Assembly (NCBI GenBank): GCA_035578005.1
Contig: DATJYK010000245.1
Span: 1 to 15,814, forward strand
DNA from: Gp13-AA77 sp035578005
Lineage (GTDB): Bacteria; Acidobacteriota; Terriglobia; UBA7540
Length of the DNA stretch: 15,814 nucleotides
Direction: 5' to 3'
Of this stretch, positions 5,681 to 13,030 are shown one piece after another. The notes under the pieces are model-generated. The model was given only the letters and a program-made list of their open reading frames with translations, was not told the origin of the DNA and ran no database searches. The position numbers and the translations under genes were made by a program. The first letter of the stretch is position 1; every line of letters starts with the position of its first letter.

Positions 5681-6170
5681 TGACCAGCGCCCGCACGCCG
5701 CAGGCCCAGCGAGAAAGCGGTGTTTCCTCCCGCTTGGGCACGGCGCCGTTTCTTTCCGGAATCGGGTGGCCGTGCGGATCGGTTTCAGGGTCACTGAGCT
5801 TGGCCGCGATGCGATCTTCCAGCCTTTCCGAAATAAAGTGCTCCAGCCGCTCGGCTTCCTCGTGGACCTCGTCCCAGTTGTAGTCCAGATAGTCGTGCAA
5901 AAACCGCTCCAGTAAACGATGGTGGCGGAGTACCTCAAGTGCGCGCATCCTTCCCGCCCGTGTCAGGCGCACACCGTGATGCCGTTCGTATCGCACCAGC
6001 GCGGGACGGTGCGCGGCCAGCTTCTTCACCATGCCGGTTACCGAAGCCGCGCGAACACCCAAATGCTGCGCCAGGGCGTTGCTGGTGACGCGGCTTTCCT
6101 CAGGTCCACTTAGCCGGAGGATGGCCTTGAGGTAATCGTCCACAGACTCGGTATTGACCAATATTCGCAT
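5667..6170 (-). CDS. DtxR/MntR-family metal-dependent repressor (truncated by frameshift)
   Basis: This is a 167-residue regulator. The N-terminal winged helix (about 1-72) includes ALAQHLGVRAASVTGMVKKL at 32-51 as recognition helix-turn-helix. The dimer and metal domain (about 75-138) keeps the family ligands His84 and Glu88 (HRLLERF) and His103, Glu107, Glu110, His111 (VHEEAERLEH). Asp12 in place of the DtxR Met10, and Glu107 in place of the DtxR Cys102, are MntR-like features, so Mn(II) or Fe(II) are likely co-repressors. The frame ends just where the FeoA domain should begin. Short MntR proteins lack that domain, so this product could still repress. ATG 6168-6170 has no strong ribosome site. 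It is divergent from the TonB-dependent receptor and probably regulates itself and perhaps that gene. Confidence 0.88.
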   Translation of the reverse strand: MRILVNTESVDDYLKAILRLSGPEESRVTSNALAQHLGVRAASVTGMVKKLAAHRPALVRYERHHGVRLTRAGRMRALEVLRHHRLLERFLHDYLDYNWDEVHEEAERLEHFISERLEDRIAAKLSDPETDPHGHPIPERNGAVPKREETPLSRWACGVRALVKQRV

Positions 6171-6185
6171 TTTAGCTGCCGCTCA

Positions 6186-6199
6186 GGTTTAGCTTAACC
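6186..6199. promoter_or_regulatory. Candidate DtxR-type operator in front of the regulator
   Basis: GGTTTAGCTTAACC is a 14-bp near-palindrome with one mismatched pair, 16 bases upstream of the regulator start. It resembles the core of the DtxR box (AGGTTAG..CTAACC). TTTAGCT occurs again 17 bases away at 6171-6177, touching the start codon. Self-repression is the usual habit of this family; binding here is inferred. Confidence 0.45.
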
Positions 6200-6271
6200 G
6201 AATCAAAAGACACTTGCCAGAAGCGTCCGCTGGCTCAGCCAGAACGGCCAGCGCAGGGGAGCGCTTAGTCC

Positions 6272-6301
6272 TTGCCTGTCGGTCCAATGTCAGTCTAAAC
6301 T
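6272..6301 (+). promoter_or_regulatory. Possible promoter of the TonB-dependent receptor gene
   Basis: TTGCCT (6272-6277) and TAAACT (6296-6301) are separated by 18 bases and resemble -35 and -10 elements. Transcription would begin around 6308, inside the palindrome at 6304-6319. This is a weak prediction from consensus only. Confidence 0.3.
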
Positions 6302-6303
6302 AT

Positions 6304-6319
6304 TTTAGTCATGCCTAAA
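6304..6319. promoter_or_regulatory. Palindrome across the annotated receptor start codon
   Basis: TTTAGTCATGCCTAAA pairs at 7 of 8 positions and has the TTTAGG-n4-CCTAAA shape of DtxR/MntR/SirR-type boxes with one mismatch. A further CTAAA lies at 6295-6299, so three half-sites occur in 25 bases. It covers the ATG at 6311; if translation really starts at ATG 6338 the site would lie in the leader. It is a plausible operator for the divergent metal regulator. Confidence 0.45.
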
Positions 6320-9300
6320 TCTAACGGACTCTCAGCCATGGTAGTGCTTGTCCTCTTGTTGTTGTTCCCTACACCTGCCAAGCCACAAGGCGAGACCACG
6401 AGCGCCATCACCGGCGAAGTCACCGATCCGAGCGGGGCCGCCATCCCGGCAGCGGAGATCAGCCTTTTGAACGCAGCGAACGGGCTGAGGCGCGCTACGC
6501 GAACGGATGCCGCCGGCCGGTTTCTTTTTCCCCAGTTGAGTCCCGGAACTTATTCGGTTCGGGCCGCGGCCCAGGGCTTCGCGCCGCAGCAGGTGGAAGC
6601 GGTGCCCGCCACCCTCGGCCGCACCGAAACCGTGAAGTTCGCTTTGAAAGTCCAAGCCGCGCGGCAGGCGATTACTGTTGTCGAGGGCGCGCCGCTCATT
6701 GACACTGAAAACCCGAATACTTCAACCGTGATGAGCGCTCCCGCGCTCGAGAGCCTCCCCAACCCCGGCGGCGATCTTACTTACCCGCTTCAATTCGCGG
6801 CGGGTGCTCTCATCAACACGGCCGGCGGCGGCAACGATTTCGTCGGCTCGAGCAACGGCTATGGCAACGTCGAGTTCAATGGCTTGCCGGCGCTTTCGAA
6901 CGGCTACATCGTGGACGGCCTCGAAACCAACGACCCGTTGACCAATTTGAACAGCGGCCTCTCCACCAATCTGGTTCTGGGCCTCAATTCGGTGGCTGAG
7001 GTGACGGTGAACACTTTGTCTTACGCGGTGGACCAGGGCCGCTATGGCGCCTCTCAAGTGAACTACGTCACCAAGTCAGGAACCAACCGGTTCCATGGGA
7101 ATCTCTACGAGCTGTGGAACGGATCGAGGCTTAACGCCGCGAATTTCTTCACCAACGCAACGGCGGGCAATCACAAACCGCGTTCGACGGTGAATCACTT
7201 CGGAGGCAGTCTGGGCGGGCCGCTGATTCACAACAAGCTCTTTTTCTTTGTTGACTCCGAATGGGTGCGGATCGCGCTGCCCATCGTCACCGCCACCACC
7301 GTGCCGACGCCTGCTCTCGGAAGCTACGTGCTGCAGCAACTTCCCATTGGTGGCCGGGACGTGCTCACGGGCGCGCAGTATCCCGCGCAGCCGCAACTGG
7401 TGCCCTTCTACCACAACCTGTTTTCACTGTACCAGACCACGGCGGGAACGCCGCTTGCAGTGCTTGGATGCCCCTTCGAGAACGACGGTGCAGCCGCGGC
7501 GGGCAGTCCTCCAAACGGCAACGGATGCGCGAACCGTCAAAGCATCTCGCACTCCAGCGACGATCACGAACAGGTGCAGACCGTCCGTATCGACCACAAT
7601 CTGAGCGAGACCAATATGGCCTGGTATCGCTTTCAGTACGATAGCGGGCTGCAGGCCGCCTATACGGACCCTATCAATCCCCTCTTCAACGCGATCTCGC
7701 CGCAACCTCTTTATTCGCTGGCGGCCGGTTATACGCACGTCTTCTCGCCCCATCTCGTCAACTACTTCAATCCTGCGTTCTCGTGGTACGAGAGCCTGTT
7801 CGGGCCCGTGAACCTGCAAGCGACGCTCTCCGCATTTCCCATCGTCTTGCAAGGCATCGGAGCCAGCGCGCCGTACACTACCCTCGGCGGACTGGATAAC
7901 ACCTGGATTCAGGGGCGACGCGCCAGCCGATTCTTCCTGAACGATAATCTTGCCTGGAGCACCGGCGCCCATGAGTTCAGGTTCGGCACCAATACACGCA
8001 TCTTCCGGCTGAACGATTACGACTTTGGTGAAGGCACGGTTCCGACCGTCACTTATACTGATCTGCCGCAGTTCATTTACGGTGTGGCTTCCACAGCCAC
8101 CACCAGCTTTCCGCTCGCGGACTCGCAGCCCTTCCGATTTCTCAACCTCGATCTTTACGCCCAGGACACCTGGAGGATCACTCCAAAGCTCACCTGGACT
8201 TTCGGTGTGCGCGCCACGCACAATTCAAACCCGCTGAACCCGCATAACGCGGTGGCGCGCCTGCCGGGCTCCTTCGACTCGGTTTCGCACAACGTCAATC
8301 AGCCTCTCGGCGAGCTGATCCAGACGCACGTTGGAAACCTGTTTCAGTCCGTGCCGTTGGCCATCGTTCAACCAAGGACAGCCATCGCCTGGCAGGTGAG
8401 ACCAGGAACAGTCCTCCGGACTGGGTTTGGCCTCTTTAGCGACCTGCTGCCGGGAAGCGTTGCCGATCTGATCGGCGCCAATCCGCCCTATGTGAACACA
8501 TTCCAGGGCGGCTTACTTGGCACCGTCGGAGGACTGTCGTTGGCTCCAGGCGTGCCGAATAGCGCCGTGGACGCCACGGCGGCCGCCAATCAGAACTTCC
8601 TTTCCGGATTCGCCCACGGTGAACTCTCCTGCGCGTCGCCACTTGCGAATGAGAACGCTTGTCTTCCTCCAGTGTCGATGACGGCTGTGCCCGAAGGTAC
8701 GTTGCGAGCGCCGTATTTTATGGAATGGAGCTTGGGCGTGGAGCGCCTGCTCGGGTCGAATGCGAGCCTGCAAGCGCAGTATGTGGGCACGCGTGCCGTC
8801 AACCAGCCCTATACGACCCAAGTGAATGGTTATCAAACCGTTTGTCCAGGCTGCTTTGCGCCCTTTCCTTACGGGCGGCCCCTCGACCCACGGTTCGGCG
8901 CCGTGACCCAACTGAGCACGGGGGCGAACAGCAGCTACCACGGACTTCAACTGACCGCCGAAAAGCGCCTCAGCCACGGCCTGCAGGCCCGGCTGAATTA
9001 CACCTGGAGCCACTGCCTTGACACCGTTTCCAACGGCGGGTTCCTCCAATTTTCGGCCGGCGCCATTCTTTCTCCCCTTCCAGGCGATCTCGCCCGCGAT
9101 CGTGGTCCGTGTGACTACGACATCCGGCACAACATCACCGGCAATTATGTCTATCAACTCCCGCTCAAAGTGAAGAGTCAGAGGTTGGGTTACGCGCTCA
9201 ACGGCTGGGAGATTTCGGGCACTGCCTTTGCGCACAGCGGCGTTCCGTTTTCAGTGTTGAGCGCGCCCTATTCGGCAGCCGGGAACGGCATCGTCAACGG

Positions 9301-9787
9301 CAGCGGTCCGCGGTTCGCAAGCCTCATGCCTGGTGTCCCGGTTTACGAACACAGCGCAGTTCCGGGCGTAACACCAGCGGGAACGCTGCAATGGCTGAAT
9401 CCCAATGCCGTCATGTCGGCTGTCGATCCGAGCTCCGGAGCTTGCACCGGCGGCGACAGCCCGGCGAATTGCCAGTTCGGCAACCTTGGAAGGAACGACC
9501 TGCGTGGGCCGGCCTTCTTCTGGAGCGACTTCTACTTGACCAAGTGGTTTCCGCTCGGCGAACGGGTGAAGCTGCGCGTGGACGCTCAGTTCTTCAACCT
9601 GTTCAATCACCCCAATTTTGCTCTGCCCTCAAATGTGATTGCCGGCATTCCGGGCAATCCCTCCACGCAAACGGGATTCGGCGCACTCACCTACACCACA
9701 TCTCCGCCCACCGGCCTGCTCGGAGTCGGTTTGGGAGGCGACAGCTCACCCCGCATGATCGCGTTTCAGGCCCGGCTGGAATTCTGA
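6311..9787 (+). CDS. TonB-dependent outer-membrane receptor, Oar-like
   Basis: This is an 1158-residue protein. A signal peptide lies at about 1-26 (hydrophobic VVLVLLLLF). A carboxypeptidase-regulatory-like beta domain covers about 31-115 (ITGEVTDPSGAAIPAAEISL, DAAGRFLFPQLSPGTYSV). A plug domain follows at about 130-270 (VEFNGLPALSNGYIVDGLE, VNYVTKSGTNRFHGNLYE), then a long beta-barrel ending in ARLEF with the terminal Phe usual for outer-membrane proteins. This domain order and length match the Oar-like receptors greatly expanded in Acidobacteria; substrates are mostly unknown. ATG 6311 lacks a ribosome site and overlaps a palindrome; ATG 6338 is in frame and still leaves a short hydrophobic signal. 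Divergent placement from a DtxR/MntR-type regulator suggests metal-dependent expression, which is inference. Confidence 0.93.
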   Translation: MPKSNGLSAMVVLVLLLLFPTPAKPQGETTSAITGEVTDPSGAAIPAAEISLLNAANGLRRATRTDAAGRFLFPQLSPGTYSVRAAAQGFAPQQVEAVPATLGRTETVKFALKVQAARQAITVVEGAPLIDTENPNTSTVMSAPALESLPNPGGDLTYPLQFAAGALINTAGGGNDFVGSSNGYGNVEFNGLPALSNGYIVDGLETNDPLTNLNSGLSTNLVLGLNSVAEVTVNTLSYAVDQGRYGASQVNYVTKSGTNRFHGNLYELWNGSRLNAANFFTNATAGNHKPRSTVNHFGGSLGGPLIHNKLFFFVDSEWVRIALPIVTATTVPTPALGSYVLQQLPIGGRDVLTGAQYPAQPQLVPFYHNLFSLYQTTAGTPLAVLGCPFENDGAAAAGSPPNGNGCANRQSISHSSDDHEQVQTVRIDHNLSETNMAWYRFQYDSGLQAAYTDPINPLFNAISPQPLYSLAAGYTHVFSPHLVNYFNPAFSWYESLFGPVNLQATLSAFPIVLQGIGASAPYTTLGGLDNTWIQGRRASRFFLNDNLAWSTGAHEFRFGTNTRIFRLNDYDFGEGTVPTVTYTDLPQFIYGVASTATTSFPLADSQPFRFLNLDLYAQDTWRITPKLTWTFGVRATHNSNPLNPHNAVARLPGSFDSVSHNVNQPLGELIQTHVGNLFQSVPLAIVQPRTAIAWQVRPGTVLRTGFGLFSDLLPGSVADLIGANPPYVNTFQGGLLGTVGGLSLAPGVPNSAVDATAAANQNFLSGFAHGELSCASPLANENACLPPVSMTAVPEGTLRAPYFMEWSLGVERLLGSNASLQAQYVGTRAVNQPYTTQVNGYQTVCPGCFAPFPYGRPLDPRFGAVTQLSTGANSSYHGLQLTAEKRLSHGLQARLNYTWSHCLDTVSNGGFLQFSAGAILSPLPGDLARDRGPCDYDIRHNITGNYVYQLPLKVKSQRLGYALNGWEISGTAFAHSGVPFSVLSAPYSAAGNGIVNGSGPRFASLMPGVPVYEHSAVPGVTPAGTLQWLNPNAVMSAVDPSSGACTGGDSPANCQFGNLGRNDLRGPAFFWSDFYLTKWFPLGERVKLRVDAQFFNLFNHPNFALPSNVIAGIPGNPSTQTGFGALTYTTSPPTGLLGVGLGGDSSPRMIAFQARLEF

Positions 9788-10045
9788 CGCTCCGGCGCGC
9801 AAGCAGTTGTAACGCAACTTTGGGCTTTCGACGCCTGCGGCTTCTCTTTGATCTCACGAACAGTAGCAGCCCTCCTAGCGGCGGGACCGGGATAGCTTAG
9901 GACGGCGCAAGACAGACACGCAGCAGAGTCATCTTGAGGCAGCATTCAGGCGGTTATTAGCTGCGCAACATATTCACAGACTTGGAGTTCAGTGATATTG
10001 TAGGCCCCGCATAATCATCTCAGACGATAATGGAGGAAAGTGAAC
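9788..10045. other. Intergenic stretch between receptor and beta-helix genes
   Basis: No gene is supported in these 258 bases. A weak stem (AGTTG 9805-9809 with CAACT 9815-9819, followed by TT) could serve as a poor terminator. The right end carries the ribosome site of the beta-helix gene (GGAGGA 10032-10037). No clear promoter was seen. Confidence 0.4.
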
Positions 10046-11332
10046 ATGAACAGGAATCTCTTGCCATTCGCTTTGTTGTGTGGCCTCTCGGTACTACTGA
10101 TCGCTGGGCCGGCACTGGCTGCAACGCTGTGCGTGAATCCCGGAGGCACGATGGGCTGCTACTCCACCATCGGAGCCGCGGTTGCTGCAGCATCTGCCAA
10201 CGATACGATTAACGTAGCTGCGGGGAAGTACAAAGAGGACGTCGTAATCGGAAAGCCGCTCTCGCTCGTCGGCGCTAATCGAAGCACGACGGCGATCAAC
10301 GCCAACGGCCTTTCGAACGGAATTTACATCGACGGCCTCGACAACCCCGGCCTTAGCGGCGTGGTGGTTACCGGCTTCACGGTGCAAAACGCCGACTTCG
10401 AAGGGATTCTAGTGACCAACGCCTCGGATGTCACGATCTCAAATAACCAGGTGCTGTTCAACGACAAGAGTCTCGATCCTTCCGGTCCATCGTGCCCTGG
10501 ACAACCGGCGTTTGAGACCGGCGAGGATTTCGACTGCGGTGAGGGAGTTCATCTTTCGGGGGCCGACCACTCGATCGTCGCGAACAATGTAATTCAGAGC
10601 AATTCCGGCGGAATTCTGCTGAGCGATGACACGGCCGAGACTCACGACAATCTCATCAGTGGCAACTTGGTGATGAACAACGCGCTCGACTGCGGAATCA
10701 CATTAGCCTCACACACGTTGTACCCGAATCAGCCCGGCACGGCGCATGCTGGTGTCGACCACAATACGATCGCCAACAACCAGTCCGTCCATAACGGCTT
10801 TCAGGGAGAGGGTGCAGGAGTTGGCCTTTTCTCCGACGGCAGCGGGCCGGGGTTCGTTTCTGGTAACGTCGTCATTAACAACCAACTCCGAAACAATGGC
10901 ATCCCCGGCGTGGCATTCCACAGCCATGCTCCCGGCGACACTTTTGCGGACAACATGATTGTTGGTAACCAAATCTCCGGCAATGGCGCCGACAGCGGCG
11001 ACACCGCAACCCCTGGCACGACAGGAATTAATGTCAATAGCGGTTTCGGCTTCTCGCCCATCACGGGCACGATCGTCGCGCAAAACATGATCAAGGACGA
11101 GGCTGACCAGATCGTGCTGAACACTCCTGCGCAGGTCAACATTCACTTGAACAACTTCCTCGATAACACTATCGGCGTGGATAACCTCGGGGCCGGTACC
11201 GGCGACGCCATCGAAAACTGGTGGAACTGCGCGGCCGGTCCTGGCGCCGCAGCGGCTTGCGCAAGCGTTGGAGGATCAGGAGTGCTCTTCGCGCCTTGGC
11301 TGACGATGCCGTTCCAAGGTGGCGCCCAGTAA
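10046..11332 (+). CDS. Secreted right-handed parallel beta-helix protein
   Basis: This 428-residue protein has a clear signal peptide (MNRNLLPFALLCGLSVLLIA, Ala-Leu-Ala cleavage near 25). ATG 10046 has GGAGGA 8 bases upstream; an in-frame GTG at 10040 is too close. The chain opens with CYSTIGAAVAAASANDTINVAAG, the usual start of NosD/DUF1565-type pectate-lyase folds, and continues with many Asn-rich turns (ISNNQVLFND, IVANNVIQSN, LISGNLVMNN, TIANNQSVHN, GNVVINNQLRNNG, MIVGNQISGNG). These are beta-helix rungs, ending with NWWNCAAGPG. Such proteins are exported and often bind or cleave polysaccharides, but no catalytic residues can be assigned. It is probably a single-gene unit closed by the hairpin at 11443. 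Confidence 0.82.
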   Translation: MNRNLLPFALLCGLSVLLIAGPALAATLCVNPGGTMGCYSTIGAAVAAASANDTINVAAGKYKEDVVIGKPLSLVGANRSTTAINANGLSNGIYIDGLDNPGLSGVVVTGFTVQNADFEGILVTNASDVTISNNQVLFNDKSLDPSGPSCPGQPAFETGEDFDCGEGVHLSGADHSIVANNVIQSNSGGILLSDDTAETHDNLISGNLVMNNALDCGITLASHTLYPNQPGTAHAGVDHNTIANNQSVHNGFQGEGAGVGLFSDGSGPGFVSGNVVINNQLRNNGIPGVAFHSHAPGDTFADNMIVGNQISGNGADSGDTATPGTTGINVNSGFGFSPITGTIVAQNMIKDEADQIVLNTPAQVNIHLNNFLDNTIGVDNLGAGTGDAIENWWNCAAGPGAAAACASVGGSGVLFAPWLTMPFQGGAQ

Positions 11333-11442
11333 GGGCTGGCCAGTTGTGGCGAACGCGCGATGCTAACCCCGAGGCTAACCAACGCTGATGAGAAGGGCAC
11401 GGTTTCAACGGTGCCGTAACAGGCGCTCCCCACAACCCCGGT

Positions 11443-11492
11443 GCTTTGCCCGCGAGCGGCGCGGCGGAATGCGCCGCTCGCGGGGCAAAAGC
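11443..11492. terminator. Bidirectional hairpin terminator between convergent genes
   Basis: GCTTTGCCCGCGAGCGGCGC at 11443-11462 pairs with the sequence ending at 11492 (GCGCCGCTCGCGGGGCAAAA, then GC) with two single-base bulges and an 8-base loop. The stem is about 20 bp, very GC-rich, and ends in short A/T runs on both sides. It lies between the plus-strand beta-helix gene and the minus-strand IPT remnant. Confidence 0.7.
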
Positions 11493-11533
11493 TAAGAACC
11501 ACCTCCAATTTTCGATGATTCTTGAGGAGCCGT

Positions 11534-12219
11534 TCACGGCGTCACGATAAAGTTGGACGAGCTGATCGCGCTTCCTCCGGAAGTGGTCACCTGAATCCTG
11601 CCCGTCTTCGCGCCACTAGGAACGGTGACGCTAACCTCGGTGTCCGAGTCTACCGTGACCGCGGTCGCCTTCACGCCGCCGAATGCCACCGTCTTGGTCT
11701 GGGCCAGGCTGATCCCCGTGATCGTCACCGGCGTCCCGATTGGGCCGCTCGGCGGATCGAAGGCTATAATTTGCGGCGTAACGCGGAATATCCGGCTACT
11801 CACCAGCTTTCGGCCCGGAGCCGTCACGGTGACGAAACCTGTCTTCGCTCCATTCGGCACGGCGGCGGTCAGGTACGCATCAGAAACTACGGTGAAGTTC
11901 GCGGCGGTTCCGCTGAAAGACACCTTGGTGGTCCCAGTGAAGCCTTGGCCGAGGAATTCAATGGTCTTCCCGACCTTTCCAACGGACTGCGGAGGTAGGA
12001 AGCTTACGAACGGGTCCAGCGCCATATTCAGACTGTACAGAACGCCGCAGGTGATGCACCCCATGTTCCCGGTGCCACCCCCGTCCGTGTCTCCGTAGAG
12101 GGTCCCGTTCGTGTGTTGGAAGAGAGATAGAACGTGCCAAAAACGTTGTTGTATCCATCGCTGACCGTGCCGTAAAAGTTCCCGTCGATACCTTGAATGG
12201 GAGGGGCGTTGGCTGTCAC
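11534..12219 (-). pseudogene. gloVer/IPT-domain secreted protein, 5'-truncated and frameshifted
   Basis: The 3' part (11534-12064, 176 codons) has a gloVer-type end (GCITCGVLYSLNM) and two IPT/TIG immunoglobulin-like domains: one at about residues 17-93 (VGKVGKTIEFLGQGFTG), one at about 97-176 (PIGTPVTITGISLAQTKTV). Upstream, one frame reads GIDGNFYGTVSDGYNNVFGTFY and then another reads HTNGTLYGDTDGGGTGN. These are two consecutive gloVer repeat pieces in different frames, so a frameshift lies near 12115-12130. Full proteins of this kind have a signal peptide and many gloVer repeats; here only about one and a half remain and no signal peptide precedes them before the stop near 12290. I treat it as a decayed end of a surface or secreted protein. 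Confidence 0.7.
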
Positions 12220-12312
12220 GCCTTCAGGCTTGGCGGTGCGCCCGGCTGCGCCCGGCGACCTGCCTGCGGTCCGTGAATTGCGCCGCTTCCCCTATTGGCT
12301 TGTGATTCAGCC

Positions 12313-12870
12313 CTAATGCTTATTCGGAAAGGGTCGTGGCATCCCGGGCTTCCAATCCGGTATGGCGTATCCATCCCGATTCGGCATTTTCACCTCGGGC
12401 AACGTTGTCTGATCGAGGACTTCGTCGTCCTTAATAACGCCATTCTTGTAAAGCAGAAACGCCGTTAGCGCGTAGACCTCGTCCAGCTTCAGCGAACCTT
12501 CCTGCCCGAACGGCATGCCGCGATTGATATAGTCCCAGATCACCGTGGCGTACGGCGCATGCAACGCCATCACACTTCCCGGCCCGATGCAGGGCGCAAG
12601 ACACGGCGTGGAAATCTTCACAGACGGTTCGGGCTTGATCAAGATCGGCGCCAACCCGCCATATCCGTTCTCCCCATGGCACGCCACGCATTTCTGGGCG
12701 AAAATCGCCGCGCCTTCCTTCGCTGTTCCCTTGCCTGGTGGAAGGTTCTTCCCGTCCGGATTAATCGTAATGTCCTCCGCTCGAATCTCTTGCGGCGTCG
12801 GCGTTTTGCCCACGCCGTAGGTGGGCGATTGCGCCAACGCAACGCCGCAGCAGCACACGCACAAAATCAT
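12313..12870 (-). CDS. soxD: SoxD-like cytochrome c, partner of the molybdenum dehydrogenase
   Basis: From ATG 12870 this is 185 residues with a short hydrophobic export signal (residues 1-13, AQS cleavage). A c-type haem site CVACH lies at 61-65. The C-terminal half follows the SoxD pattern: YATVIWDYINRGMPFG at 107-122, then EVYALTAFLLYKNGVI, then LPEVKMPNRDG and PDWKPGMPRP. Met101 or Met119 may be the axial ligand. It has one haem and is short compared with classical two-haem SoxD. A CLAPC pair (90-94) is unusual. It lies 160 bases after soxC on the same strand, separated by a 91-bp repeat element. No ribosome site precedes ATG 12870, and an ATG at 12893 is one base out of frame with it, so the original signal peptide may be damaged. 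It would carry electrons from SoxC to the respiratory chain. Confidence 0.75.
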   Translation of the reverse strand: MILCVCCCGVALAQSPTYGVGKTPTPQEIRAEDITINPDGKNLPPGKGTAKEGAAIFAQKCVACHGENGYGGLAPILIKPEPSVKISTPCLAPCIGPGSVMALHAPYATVIWDYINRGMPFGQEGSLKLDEVYALTAFLLYKNGVIKDDEVLDQTTLPEVKMPNRDGYAIPDWKPGMPRPFPNKH

Positions 12871-12915
12871 CGCGGTCAGCGCAACCCTAACATGTTGCGG
12901 AAAAATATTGGGGAA

Positions 12916-13006
12916 CCTGTCATTTCGAGCGTCAGCGAGAAATCTCGCTCTGAGAATAAAGGAAATACGAGATTCCTCGTCGCCTTCGGCTCCTGGGAAT
13001 GACAGG
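12916..13006. repeat. 91-bp MITE/REP-like element between soxC and soxD
   Basis: The ends CCTGTCATT (12916-12924) and AATGACAGG (12998-13006) are perfect inverted repeats. Inside, AGCGAGAAATCTCG and CGAGATTCCTCG extend the imperfect symmetry, so the element can fold into a long hairpin with a short A/T-rich centre. TGTCATT-to-AATGACA elements with CGAGGAATCTCG-type arms are a familiar kind of dispersed repeat in environmental bacteria. Only one copy is in this window. It carries no gene. Confidence 0.75.
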
Positions 13007-13030
13007 CTGGACGGGTTTTTCAGCCAACTG

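Noticed and set aside
7424..8221. 265-codon minus-strand frame inside the TonB receptor gene
   Set aside because: It is antisense to a well-supported long gene and has no recognisable domain; such frames are common in GC-rich coding DNA.
9805..9821. Small hairpin after the TonB receptor as an intrinsic terminator
   Set aside because: The stem has only 5 bp and the T-run only two or three bases, too weak to call.
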